From contig NZ_AP027292.1 of NCBI RefSeq assembly GCF_030295765.1, positions 1,116,001 to 1,180,000 on the forward strand: a stretch of DNA of 64,000 bases, given 5' to 3'. The DNA is from Neptuniibacter halophilus (lineage in GTDB: Bacteria; Pseudomonadota; Gammaproteobacteria; Pseudomonadales; Balneatricaceae). The number at the start of each line of letters is the position of its first letter. Position 1 is the first letter of the stretch. The notes under the pieces were generated by a model that worked only from the letters and a program-made list of their open reading frames with translations, was not told where the DNA came from and ran no database searches. The position numbers were made by a program, and so were the translations under genes. Below, piece after piece: positions 19,089-28,345 of this stretch.

Positions 19089-20816
19089 ATGGCGAGCACG
19101 ACTGGTACTCGTAAGGGCACTTTGCGGCTTGATTTTTCCTCCATCCAGTGGGGACCGACCTCCGCAGCCGCGGCCATTGGTATTTTTCTGTTGTTTGTTC
19201 TGGTACTGCCGGTGGCAAAGGTTATTTTTGTTGCCTTTCAGGACCCGTCCAGCGGTGCGTTCACCCTGAACAACTTTGTCGACTTTTTTAACGCCTCCCT
19301 GTTTCGGGAGTCATTTGTAAACTCTTTTTACGTCTCGGCCATGTCGGTGGTCTTCGCGACCATGATTGCGCTGCCGCTGGCGTACTTTACTACCCGATTT
19401 AACTTTGCCGGATCGACCCTGATCCAGACGCTGGGGATGATCCCCCTGATCATGCCGCCGTTTGTCGGTGCCGTGGCGATGCAACTGTTTTTCGGTGATA
19501 ACGGTTCGATAAACCTGATGCTCGATGAGCATTTCGGCTTCACCATTCCCTTTATGCAAGGGCTGAACGGGGTGATTCTGGTGCAATCGGTACACTTCTT
19601 CCCGTTTATCCTGATCAACCTCTCTGCAAGCCTGCAGAATATCGACCGCTCGATGGAAGAAGCCGCGCTGAATCTGGGTTCCAGCGGCATGCGCCTGTTC
19701 CGTCGTATCGTGCTGCCTCTGGGGATGCCGGGCTACATCGCAGGTGCCTCACTGGTTTTCCTGAAAGTATTTGATGATCTGGGCACTCCGCTGCTGCTCA
19801 ACGTTAACAACATGCTGGCGCCTCAGGCCTACCTGCGAATCAGCTCCGTGGGTATCTCTGATCCGGTAGGTTACGTAATCTCAGTGATTCTGGTGCTGTT
19901 CTCACTGTTCTCCATGTGGGTCTCTTTCCTCGCCATGAAAGGGAAAGATTACTCCACTGTACAGAAAGGCGGCGGCGGTCTGCTTAAGCGCGATCTGAAC
20001 ACGCTGGAGAAAACCGGCTGCTATCTGGTAATCGGCCTGATTCTGATTTTCGTACTGGCACCGCATCTGGCGCTGTTCCTGCTCTCTATCTCCACGGTCT
20101 GGTCGTTCAGCCCGCTGCCGGATGGATACACGCTGGAGCACTACTCCACCGTCTTTACCAACGCACATACCTTTATCACCAACACCCTGCTGTACGCCGG
20201 TCTGGCGGGCCTGATCGATGTGGTGCTGGGTACAGCCATCGCCTATATCGTCTGGCGTACCGGCATCTGGGGCCGCAAGGCACTGGACTTTATCGCCATG
20301 GGTGCACTGGCCATTCCGGGCGTGGTACTGGGCATCGGCTACCTGCGTATGTTCTATGACATCGAGATGCCGTTCAGTGATGTACCGCTCGCCACCTGGT
20401 GGGGAATCATGGTGATCGCGCTGGCGGTACGCCGTCTGCCATACGCCCTGCGTGCCTGCGTAGCCGCACTGCAACAGGTGGCGCTGTCACTTGAAGAAGC
20501 GGCGGAAAGCCTCGGTGCCAGCAAGTTCACCACCGTTCGCCGGATTGTCGTGCCGCTGATGATGGGCGGTATTCTGGCCGGTTTCGTGACCAGCTTTGCC
20601 ACCGCGGCAGTGGAGCTTTCAGCCACCATCATGCTGGTTGCCAAAGAGGATGACGCACCACTGGCCTATGGCATCTATGTATTTATGCAATCCGCTGCCG
20701 GACGCGGTCCGGGCGCGGCTCTGGGTATTATCGCCGTACTGATTGTCGGTGCCGGTACCTACCTGTCCCATTTGATTATCGAGCGCACCAAACGCGCTCA
20801 CGGTCTGAAAAAGTAA
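19089..20816 (+). CDS. ABC transporter permease with two fused membrane domains
   Basis: The 575-residue protein carries two binding-protein-dependent permease domains in one chain, separated around residues 285-310. The EAA loops are EEAALNLGSSGMRLFRRIVLPL (first half) and EEAAESLGASKFTTVRRIVVPL (second half). Twelve membrane helices are expected. Fused permeases of this class occur in FbpB/AfuB-type and phosphonate-type importers. It is the middle gene of the operon; the ATPase gene starts 19 bases after its stop. Confidence 0.9.
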   Translation: MASTTGTRKGTLRLDFSSIQWGPTSAAAAIGIFLLFVLVLPVAKVIFVAFQDPSSGAFTLNNFVDFFNASLFRESFVNSFYVSAMSVVFATMIALPLAYFTTRFNFAGSTLIQTLGMIPLIMPPFVGAVAMQLFFGDNGSINLMLDEHFGFTIPFMQGLNGVILVQSVHFFPFILINLSASLQNIDRSMEEAALNLGSSGMRLFRRIVLPLGMPGYIAGASLVFLKVFDDLGTPLLLNVNNMLAPQAYLRISSVGISDPVGYVISVILVLFSLFSMWVSFLAMKGKDYSTVQKGGGGLLKRDLNTLEKTGCYLVIGLILIFVLAPHLALFLLSISTVWSFSPLPDGYTLEHYSTVFTNAHTFITNTLLYAGLAGLIDVVLGTAIAYIVWRTGIWGRKALDFIAMGALAIPGVVLGIGYLRMFYDIEMPFSDVPLATWWGIMVIALAVRRLPYALRACVAALQQVALSLEEAAESLGASKFTTVRRIVVPLMMGGILAGFVTSFATAAVELSATIMLVAKEDDAPLAYGIYVFMQSAAGRGPGAALGIIAVLIVGAGTYLSHLIIERTKRAHGLKK

Positions 20817-20835
20817 TTCCGGGAGAACAATAATA

Positions 20836-21915
20836 ATGACTATCCACAGCGAATCAGTTGGTATCAGTATCCAGAATGTTGGCCTCTGCTTTGGCGAAAC
20901 CGAAGTATTAAAAGGGGTTAATCTGGAGATACAACCCGGCGAGTTCTTCGCATTCCTTGGCCCTTCCGGTTCCGGTAAGTCCACCCTGCTGCGTGCCATT
21001 GCGGGCTTCGGCCCGACCCCGAGCGGAAAGATTCTGATCGGCGATCAGGATGTCACCAGCCTGCCGCCCTGGAAGCGCAACGTCGGCATGGTGTTTCAGA
21101 GCTACGCCCTCTGGCCACACATGACGGTACGCCAGAACGTCGCCTTCGGTCTGGAGGAGCGTAAAGTGCCCAAGTCCGAAATCGGCAAGCGGGTCGAAGA
21201 AGCGCTCTCGCTGGTCGGCCTGCTGCATCTGGCAGAACGCCGCCCGTCCGAACTGTCCGGCGGCCAGCAGCAGCGTATCGCACTCGCCCGTACCGTGGTG
21301 GTGGAGCCGAAAGTCCTGTTGCTCGACGAGCCACTGTCGAATCTGGATGCCAATCTGCGGGTGCAGATGCGCCGCGATATCCTGCAACTGCAGCGTAAGC
21401 TGGGCCTGACCACCATTTTTGTCACCCACGATCAGGAGGAAGCTAACACCACGTCCGACCGGATGGCGGTGCTGAGTGACGGGGTGATTCAGCAGATCGG
21501 CTGCCCGATGGAACTGTACGATGCACCCAGCAACCGTTTTGTGGCGGGCTTCCTCGGCTCTGCCAATATCCTCGACGGCATGTTTGAACAGCACGGCGAT
21601 CAACTGCAGTTCAGCAGCGACAAGGGGCTGAATATTCCTTTCGCCGGCGATCAAAGCGGCATGGGCAGTATTGTCTTCCGTCCCCAGTGCACCCGGGTCC
21701 TTCGCCTCAATGACAGTGCGCAGAATGCGCTGAAACTGGAAGGCCGTGTGGTTTATCGCGAGTTTCTGGGGGGGCAGATACGCTATGGCGTTGATGTGGC
21801 CGGTCATCTGCTGGCGGTGGATGAGATGCATGCCATAGGCAAAGAGCCGGTACCTGAAGGCTCCTTAGTCACGCTGGCCATCGACAGCCAGCAGGTCGTA
21901 GTCGTTAACCAGTAA
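20836..21915 (+). CDS. ABC transporter ATP-binding protein
   Basis: The 359-residue ATPase has Walker A GPSGSGKST, the Q loop at MVFQSYALWPHM, the signature LSGGQQQRIALAR, Walker B VLLLDEPLSNLD and the switch His in THDQEEA. A C-terminal TOBE-type beta domain (about 240-359) follows, as in PotA/AfuC/FbpC-type importers. It powers the fused permease next door. A short spacer with a hairpin leads into the pyruvate kinase gene. Confidence 0.92.
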   Translation: MTIHSESVGISIQNVGLCFGETEVLKGVNLEIQPGEFFAFLGPSGSGKSTLLRAIAGFGPTPSGKILIGDQDVTSLPPWKRNVGMVFQSYALWPHMTVRQNVAFGLEERKVPKSEIGKRVEEALSLVGLLHLAERRPSELSGGQQQRIALARTVVVEPKVLLLDEPLSNLDANLRVQMRRDILQLQRKLGLTTIFVTHDQEEANTTSDRMAVLSDGVIQQIGCPMELYDAPSNRFVAGFLGSANILDGMFEQHGDQLQFSSDKGLNIPFAGDQSGMGSIVFRPQCTRVLRLNDSAQNALKLEGRVVYREFLGGQIRYGVDVAGHLLAVDEMHAIGKEPVPEGSLVTLAIDSQQVVVVNQ

Positions 21916-21927
21916 ACAGCGAGGTCA

Positions 21928-21948
21928 GGCCGGGCACAACGTCCGGCC
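21928..21948 (+). other. Hairpin directly before the pyk start codon
   Basis: GGCCGG (21928-21933) and CCGGCC (21943-21948) form a 6-bp GC stem with a 9-base loop. The usual ribosome site is missing in front of the pyk ATG, but GAGGT at 21921-21925 lies just before the stem. Folding the stem would bring GAGGT to about ten bases from the ATG. Confidence 0.55.
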
Positions 21949-21956
21949 GATTTATT

Positions 21957-23408
21957 ATGCAAGCACGCAGAACCAAAATTGTGGCGACCCTCGGGCCTGC
22001 TACCGACGATCCCGCCGCGCTGGAACAGCTACTGCTGGCGGGGGTCAACGTGGTCCGTCTGAACTTTTCCCACGGCAGCGTTAAAGAGCACCGCCAGCGC
22101 GCTGAACAGGTGCGTACTCTGGCCGAGAAGCATCAACTGAATATCGCTATCCTCGGCGACCTGCAGGGACCGAAAATACGTATCGCCCGCTTTAAGGAGG
22201 GTAAAGTCCGGCTGGAAACCGGGCAGGATTTCACGCTGGACAGCCAGCGCGCTAAAGATAGTGGTGACTCTGAAGCAGTGGCTGTGGATTATCCCGACCT
22301 GATCCGCGACTGTGCCTGCAGCGACATTTTGCTGCTGGACGATGGCCGGATTCAGATGGAGGTCATCGACACCAGCGCCAGCGCGCTGCACTGTCGTGTG
22401 CTCAACGGCGGCGTTTTGTCCGACAACAAAGGGATCAACAAGCTCGGTGGCGGCCTCTCTGCCCCCGCGCTGACGGAAAAAGATAAGCAGGATATCGAAA
22501 CCGCAGTGGCACTTGATCTGGACTACCTTGCGGTCTCCTTCCCCCGCAGTGAGGAAGATCTGTTAATTGCGCGAAAACTGATCGATCAGGCGGGCGGACG
22601 CTGTGAACTGGTCGCCAAGATCGAACGCGCGGAGGTCGTTCGGGACGATGCGGTACTGGATGCGATTATCCTCGCCTCCGATGCGATCATGGTGGCCCGT
22701 GGTGATCTCGGTGTCGAGATCGGTGATGCCGCCCTGATCGGCAGCCAGAAAAAGATCATCCGTCGTGCGGTGGAGCTGAACCGGGTGGTAATTACAGCCA
22801 CCCAGATGATGGAATCGATGATCGATAATCCGATGCCCACCCGGGCAGAGGTGTTCGATGTTGCCAATGCGGTACTGGATGGCACCGACGCGGTGATGCT
22901 GTCAGCAGAAACGGCCGCCGGTAAGCACCCGGTAGCCACGGTGCAGGCAATGGCCTGTATCATCGCCGGCGCGGAGGAGGATATCTCCACCCGCACCTCG
23001 CATCACCGGCTGAATCTGGCGTTTACGGATATCGACGAAACCATCGCGATGGCCACCATGTACGCCGCTAACCACTCAACGGGGATCAAGGCCGTCATCT
23101 GTATGACCGAAACCGGCAAGACCACGCGGCTGCTGTCACGGATCAACTCCGGCCTGCCGATTCTCGCGCTGACCCGACACCCGCGTACTGCCCGCCGGGC
23201 CGCACTCTATCGCGGGGTCGAGACGGTGCAGTTCGATACCGAACATATTCCCAACGCTGAGATCAACCAGCGGGCGGTCGATGAGCTGAAACGTCAGGGT
23301 ATCGTTACCAACGGTGACCGGGTACTGATTACCAAAGGTGACTATATCAATGCTCAGGGGGGAACCAACACGCTGAAAATTGTCACCGTAGGTCAACCGA
23401 TTCATTAA
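21957..23408 (+). CDS. pyk: Pyruvate kinase
   Basis: Converts phosphoenolpyruvate and ADP to pyruvate and ATP, the last step of lower glycolysis. The 483-residue product starts MQARRTKIVATLGPAT and carries NVVRLNFSHG, the substrate-binding region LVAKIERAEVV, MVARGDLGVEIG and TATQMMESMIDNPMPTRAEVFDVANAVLDGTDAVMLS. Length and the C-terminal regulatory domain are normal, of the PykA type. Its place as the last gene of a PgtA-controlled ABC operon, rather than with central glycolytic genes, suggests a dedicated step for imported phosphoglycerate once it has become phosphoenolpyruvate. It ends at a clear terminator. Confidence 0.96.
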   Translation: MQARRTKIVATLGPATDDPAALEQLLLAGVNVVRLNFSHGSVKEHRQRAEQVRTLAEKHQLNIAILGDLQGPKIRIARFKEGKVRLETGQDFTLDSQRAKDSGDSEAVAVDYPDLIRDCACSDILLLDDGRIQMEVIDTSASALHCRVLNGGVLSDNKGINKLGGGLSAPALTEKDKQDIETAVALDLDYLAVSFPRSEEDLLIARKLIDQAGGRCELVAKIERAEVVRDDAVLDAIILASDAIMVARGDLGVEIGDAALIGSQKKIIRRAVELNRVVITATQMMESMIDNPMPTRAEVFDVANAVLDGTDAVMLSAETAAGKHPVATVQAMACIIAGAEEDISTRTSHHRLNLAFTDIDETIAMATMYAANHSTGIKAVICMTETGKTTRLLSRINSGLPILALTRHPRTARRAALYRGVETVQFDTEHIPNAEINQRAVDELKRQGIVTNGDRVLITKGDYINAQGGTNTLKIVTVGQPIH

Positions 23409-23443
23409 TCCACCGTTTAACCTGTTGCACACTCTGCACTTTG

Positions 23444-23477
23444 GCCGTGCGGTGTTAAAACCGCGCGGCACTTTTTT
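23444..23477 (+). terminator. Rho-independent terminator after pyk
   Basis: GCCGTGCGGT pairs with ACCGCGCGGC (10 bp with one G-U) around GTTAAA, followed by ACTTTTTT. It closes the sigma-54 operon. Confidence 0.9.
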
Positions 23478-23575
23478 CTCCCGCCATAACCACCCGCCAC
23501 GGGTTCCAGCCCGTTGAAATTAGTCCATAATGAAACCGTTCGCTCTCAACCTCAGGATGACAGACAACAGAACCT

Positions 23576-25489
23576 ATGAACGTACTTATTGTTGACAGCT
23601 CCCAGTGGTTCCAGCAGTTGCTGCGCCGCTCTCTCTCCCGGATCCCTCATGTTTCACCACTGTTCTGCAACGATATGGCCACCGCCACCCGGGCGCTTGA
23701 ACAGCATGAATTTGATCTGGTGTGTATTTCGAAACTGCTGCAGGATGGCGACGGCATCAGCTTTGCCCGCGCAACAAGAGAACATTCAGCGACACGTCAC
23801 CTGCCGATCCTGCTACTGACCAGCGAAACTCAGGACGAAGTTTATGTTGCCGCACTGGCCGCCGGAGTCACTGAGGTATTCAGCAAAGATGCGGTACATC
23901 AGTTAATCAACTTTATCACCCGGTTTGCCCTGCAGGCAGAACCGATTGAGGGCAGAGTCCTTTACATTGAAGACACTCAGTCGCAACGCAAAGCGACCAA
24001 AGCGATGATGCAGGCCTACGGCCTTGAGGTGGATGATTACCCGAATGCCGAACAGGCTTTCGCCACCTATCACAGCAACGAATACGACATTATCGTCACC
24101 GATATTGTGCTCGATGGCAGTATGCGCGGGATGGAGTTTATCAACCATATTCGCCGTCTGGATGGCGCTAAAGGCGATATTCCGATCGTCGCCCTGACCG
24201 GTTTTGATGATATCTCGCGCCGTATCGAACTGTTCAACCTCGGTGTTAACGACTACGTCATCAAGCCGCTGATTGAAGAGGAGCTGATTGCCCGGCTGCG
24301 CAATCTGATCCGCAGCCAGAAAAACTTCGAGGAAGCGCAGCAACAGCGGCAACGGGCCGAAGCGGCCAACCGCAGTAAGTCGATTTTTCTGGCGAATATG
24401 AGCCATGAGATCCGCACGCCGATGAACGCCATTATCGGCATGACCCAACTGTGCCTGCAGGGTGACCTGAACCCGGAACAGAAATCCGAAATCACCCAGG
24501 CGCATAACGCGGCTAAAGATCTGCTTGGCATCATCAACGATATTCTCGATTTCTCTAAAGTCGAATCCGGCGCCCTGGCGCTGGAAGAGACCACTTTCCG
24601 CCTGCCGGAGAGTATTCGTACAGTCTTTAACCTGCTGCGGATCAAAGCCGAAGAGAAAGGGGTCAGGATACTCATAAAACTGGATCAGAAGGTACCTGTG
24701 GAACTGGCCGGCGACCCGCTGCGCCTGCGTCAGGTGCTGATCAATCTGGGCGCGAATGCGATCAAGTTCAGCGATAAACCCGACAGCGCCGTTACCCTTG
24801 AAGTCAGTTGCCTTGAGGAATCTCCGCAGCAGGCAGTGATACGGTTTACCATCAGAGATCAGGGGATCGGCATCTCCGCAGAACAACAAGCGGAACTGTT
24901 CACCCCCTACACCCAGGCCGACAACTCCACCTGCCGGAAATATGGGGGTACTGGCCTCGGGCTGACCATCAGTCAGCAACTGGTCAGGCTGATGGGCGGT
25001 GAGATCGAAATTCAGAGCAAAGTCGGCGAGGGCTCCTGCTTCAGTTTCAGCCTGCCGATGAAGAAAGCTCAGATCGCCCCGGAACCCGCCATGCGCGAAC
25101 AGAGCGCTGGCCAGCTCTCCGGGCTTCGGGTACTTCTGGTAGAGGATAACCGGGTCAATCAGGAAGTCGCGCGACTGATGCTCAGCGCTCAGGGTATTCA
25201 GGTTGAGATCGCTGCCAACGGACAACTGGCACTGGATAAGCTGCATCAGCAGCCATTTGATCTGGTGCTGATGGATCTGCAGATGCCGGTGATGGATGGT
25301 TTAGAGGCCACCCGCCAGATACGCAGCCTGCCTGAGCACCGCGAACTGCCGGTAATCGCCATGACCGCCAACGCCTTTGCCGAAGACCGGCAGGCAGCCA
25401 TGGATGCCGGGATGAATGACTACATTCTCAAACCGATCGATATTCATCAGATGCTCAGTACCCTGTCACAGTGGGCCAAACCCGACTGA
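23576..25489 (+). CDS. Hybrid histidine kinase with two N-terminal receivers and one C-terminal receiver
   Basis: The 637-residue protein has no membrane helix. It has a first receiver-like domain (about 1-118) in which Ser52 replaces the phospho-acceptor Asp, a second receiver with Asp176 ([11 protein letters not shown]), a HisKA domain with His277 in [17 protein letters not shown], an ATPase domain ([19 protein letters not shown]), and a C-terminal receiver ([13 protein letters not shown]). It is a cytosolic signal integrator of unknown input. It is convergent with the GGDEF-EAL gene 12 bases away. The degenerate first receiver may be a structural or dimerisation module. Confidence 0.92.
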   Translation: MNVLIVDSSQWFQQLLRRSLSRIPHVSPLFCNDMATATRALEQHEFDLVCISKLLQDGDGISFARATREHSATRHLPILLLTSETQDEVYVAALAAGVTEVFSKDAVHQLINFITRFALQAEPIEGRVLYIEDTQSQRKATKAMMQAYGLEVDDYPNAEQAFATYHSNEYDIIVTDIVLDGSMRGMEFINHIRRLDGAKGDIPIVALTGFDDISRRIELFNLGVNDYVIKPLIEEELIARLRNLIRSQKNFEEAQQQRQRAEAANRSKSIFLANMSHEIRTPMNAIIGMTQLCLQGDLNPEQKSEITQAHNAAKDLLGIINDILDFSKVESGALALEETTFRLPESIRTVFNLLRIKAEEKGVRILIKLDQKVPVELAGDPLRLRQVLINLGANAIKFSDKPDSAVTLEVSCLEESPQQAVIRFTIRDQGIGISAEQQAELFTPYTQADNSTCRKYGGTGLGLTISQQLVRLMGGEIEIQSKVGEGSCFSFSLPMKKAQIAPEPAMREQSAGQLSGLRVLLVEDNRVNQEVARLMLSAQGIQVEIAANGQLALDKLHQQPFDLVLMDLQMPVMDGLEATRQIRSLPEHRELPVIAMTANAFAEDRQAAMDAGMNDYILKPIDIHQMLSTLSQWAKPD

Positions 25490-25501
25490 AACAGCGACAG
25501 A

Positions 25502-28345
25502 TCAGTCGTTACAGATCTGTTCCGGCGCGGCCCGCTCCCAGCGAACGAGCCAGTCCGGCAGTTCTGCGGCGGGCATCGGCCGGGCGATGCCATAACCCTG
25601 CGCCAGCTCACATCCGATACTCAATAGAATATCCGCATGCTGCATATCCTCCAGCCCCTCAGCAATCACCTGCTTCCTGAAAGCCCGGGCCAGACCTATA
25701 ACCGCGTCCAGAATAAGGCGGTCATCTGTTTCATCCCGCATATTCCGGACAAAACTCCGATCGATCTTGAGCGTTTGCGCTGGCAGATGTTTAAGGTAAG
25801 CCAGCGTTGAATAACCGGTACCGAAGTCATCAATCGAAAACCCGATCCCCAACGCCTCACACTGACGGATCACCCGCTGAACCTGTTCCAGGTTATCCAG
25901 AGCACTGCTTTCAAGCACTTCAAACTCGATCTGTTGCGGCGCGACGTCAGGATAGCGCGCGAGTATCTGTTGCAGATGACTGACAAAATTATCCTGTTGC
26001 AGATGGATCGCCGCCGTATTAATGCTGACCGGCAGGTAAAGCCCCTGTTTCTGCCACACTTGCTGCTGGCGCAACGCTTCCTCAATAGTCCACTCACCGA
26101 GTCTGACCAGCAGCCTGTGATCCTGAATCATTGGCAGGAATTCAGCCGGTGGCAAAATACCTTCATCACCACGATTCCAGCGAATCAGCCCCTCAACACC
26201 AACCACCTCGCGGGTTCTCAGGTTAACCTTCGGCTGATAATAGAGTTCGAATTCAGCAGCTTCCAGACCCGACTCAATTCGCAGGATAAGTTCGTTGATG
26301 CCCCGTAAAGAGCGGTCCTGTTCCGGGTCAAAAAAGTGATAGCAGTTTTTACCCGCCAGCTTGGCGTTATACATCGCCTGATCCGCCTGACGAATCAACT
26401 GATCCGCATCCATATCCTCATGATCCGGATAGAGCGCAACGCCGATACTCGCCGAAACGGTGAGCTCAAGCGGCCCCACTTTGATTGGCTGAGTAGTCGA
26501 GTCCAGCAGGCGCTGCAAGACCGGAGAAACGCCGCCCTGATCTTCAATATCCGGCAGAATTATAATAAATTCATCGCCCCCCAGTCGGGCCAGAGTATCC
26601 TCATCCCGGAGTAACCCGGAGGTGCGTTCGGCGAGTATGATCAGCAGCTCATCCCCGACATCATGACCATAGGAGTCGTTCACCTCTTTAAAACCATCCA
26701 GATCCAGAAACAGCAGTGCCAGTGGCCGCTTATGACGCGAAGCCCGGGACATGCTCTGACGCAGCCGATCCCTGAACAACAGCCGGTTGGGCAATCCGGT
26801 CAGCGTGTCATAGTGGGCAATCTGCTCCAACTGACGTTCATGCTCTTTAATGGATGTGATATCGGAGAACAACGCGACAAAATGCGTCTCCCCGGCGGTT
26901 TCGCTGTTCACCGCACTGATGGTGATCAACTCGGGGTAAACGTCACCATTTTTGCGGCGGTTCCAGAGTTCACCACTCCAGTAACCTTTGCTCTGCAACG
27001 CACGCCACAGCGCTGCATAGAATTCGCTATCGTGGTGTCCTGACTTGAGAATATTCGGCGAACGGCCAACGGCTTCCTCCCGGGTATAACCGGTGATTCG
27101 GGTAAACGCGTCATTCACATCGACGATCAGACCCCGATCATTAGTGATCAGAATGCCTTCGTGAACCTGTTTGTAGACACTGGCAGAGAGCGCCAGTTGC
27201 TCCTCATAGTGCTTTTCCTCCGTGATATCCTGGTGGGTTCCATACATCTCCAGCGGCTCACCTTCATCACTCCAGGTGGCAACTTTGCCACGGTCCAGTA
27301 CCCAGATCCAGTGCCCGTCGCGGTGACGCATCCGCGCTTCACACTCATAGAAATCGACCTCGCCGGCGAAGTACGCCTGTAACAGTTTTTCCGACTGTTT
27401 CAGATCATCTGGGTGAACCAGCCCGGTCCAGGTTTCTATAGAGATAGGCTCCAGTTCCTCCAGACGGTAACCCAGCATCTCTGCCCAGCGGTCGTTAAAC
27501 ACAGTCTCGCCGCTCTGAATATTCCAGTACCAGGTCCCGGCCCGGGTGCCCTTAATAACATTGTCGAGACGATCATGTTCCAGCTTCACCCGTTCCTGAG
27601 TCGACCGGATTACCCGCAACATATCGTTGACCATGTCGGAGAGCACCGCGACTTCACGGTAATCCGACGGCGGTATCGGGCTGGTCGGTATACCGTCTTC
27701 ATCGCGTACCGACATGGTTTTCGCAATAGCCTGCAACGGCGCGATCAGAAACCGCTTCAGCAGCACCACCAGCAGCGTGGTCAGTATGACCAGCAATACC
27801 AGCGTGGTAAGAGTGGTTTGCCACAACAGTGACTCCTGCCGATGCTTCAGCAGACCATCATTGACATAAACGGTGATCCGCCCCATCAACTCACCGTTGC
27901 TGGCATAAATCTCCGCATAAGTGTCACTGAAGGCATTCGCAATCACGCCAAGGTCTGACGGGTTTTCCGGCTCATACTCGCGGACTTCACCCGCGTCACC
28001 ACGCAGCCGCCCGGTTACGTAGGCGGTCTCGCCCAGCAGCTCGCCCATTCGGTAATCCTCAATGACCAGCGCCTCAAGGGCGTAGTGATTTTCGGTCTGA
28101 ATCTCGGTTTGCAGCAGCTTCTCATATTCATTGACTTCGTAGGCTTCCATGTAGGGCGCTACGATACTGGACAGACGCTCGGCGCTCTCCATCGACTGAC
28201 CACGAATCTCCTGCACCATCTGCTGATGCTGTTCCTGATAGGAAAAAAATGCGTAGCTGATGAATACCCCAGATACGACCATCAGCACGGTAATGGTCAG
28301 TTGGGAAACCAGAGATTTGTATTGTTTTGTGTGGGTTAAAGGCAT
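25502..28345 (-). CDS. Membrane PAS-PAS-GGDEF-EAL protein (c-di-GMP turnover)
   Basis: The 947-residue protein has a membrane helix at about 15-35, a periplasmic sensor region to about 175, a second helix (about 178-200), a HAMP-like linker, two PAS domains (WIVDRG-type block in the first, NDRGLIVDVNDAFTRITGY in the second), a diguanylate cyclase domain with intact GGDEF and an RDED I-site five residues upstream, and an EAL-family domain in which EAL reads EGL but keeps the key Glu and DDFGTGYSTLAYLK. Both activities are possible. It is translationally coupled to the binding-protein gene 28345-29316 (shared TGATG), so that protein is its likely periplasmic partner. Confidence 0.92.
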   Translation of the reverse strand: MPLTHTKQYKSLVSQLTITVLMVVSGVFISYAFFSYQEQHQQMVQEIRGQSMESAERLSSIVAPYMEAYEVNEYEKLLQTEIQTENHYALEALVIEDYRMGELLGETAYVTGRLRGDAGEVREYEPENPSDLGVIANAFSDTYAEIYASNGELMGRITVYVNDGLLKHRQESLLWQTTLTTLVLLVILTTLLVVLLKRFLIAPLQAIAKTMSVRDEDGIPTSPIPPSDYREVAVLSDMVNDMLRVIRSTQERVKLEHDRLDNVIKGTRAGTWYWNIQSGETVFNDRWAEMLGYRLEELEPISIETWTGLVHPDDLKQSEKLLQAYFAGEVDFYECEARMRHRDGHWIWVLDRGKVATWSDEGEPLEMYGTHQDITEEKHYEEQLALSASVYKQVHEGILITNDRGLIVDVNDAFTRITGYTREEAVGRSPNILKSGHHDSEFYAALWRALQSKGYWSGELWNRRKNGDVYPELITISAVNSETAGETHFVALFSDITSIKEHERQLEQIAHYDTLTGLPNRLLFRDRLRQSMSRASRHKRPLALLFLDLDGFKEVNDSYGHDVGDELLIILAERTSGLLRDEDTLARLGGDEFIIILPDIEDQGGVSPVLQRLLDSTTQPIKVGPLELTVSASIGVALYPDHEDMDADQLIRQADQAMYNAKLAGKNCYHFFDPEQDRSLRGINELILRIESGLEAAEFELYYQPKVNLRTREVVGVEGLIRWNRGDEGILPPAEFLPMIQDHRLLVRLGEWTIEEALRQQQVWQKQGLYLPVSINTAAIHLQQDNFVSHLQQILARYPDVAPQQIEFEVLESSALDNLEQVQRVIRQCEALGIGFSIDDFGTGYSTLAYLKHLPAQTLKIDRSFVRNMRDETDDRLILDAVIGLARAFRKQVIAEGLEDMQHADILLSIGCELAQGYGIARPMPAAELPDWLVRWERAAPEQICND

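Noticed and set aside
17631..21915. Iron(III) ABC transporter annotation
   Set aside because: This family label is often applied to such fused-permease systems, but the binding protein is a close paralogue of PgtC and the operon is tied to PgtCBA-type sigma-54 control and pyk, so a phosphorylated three-carbon substrate fits better.
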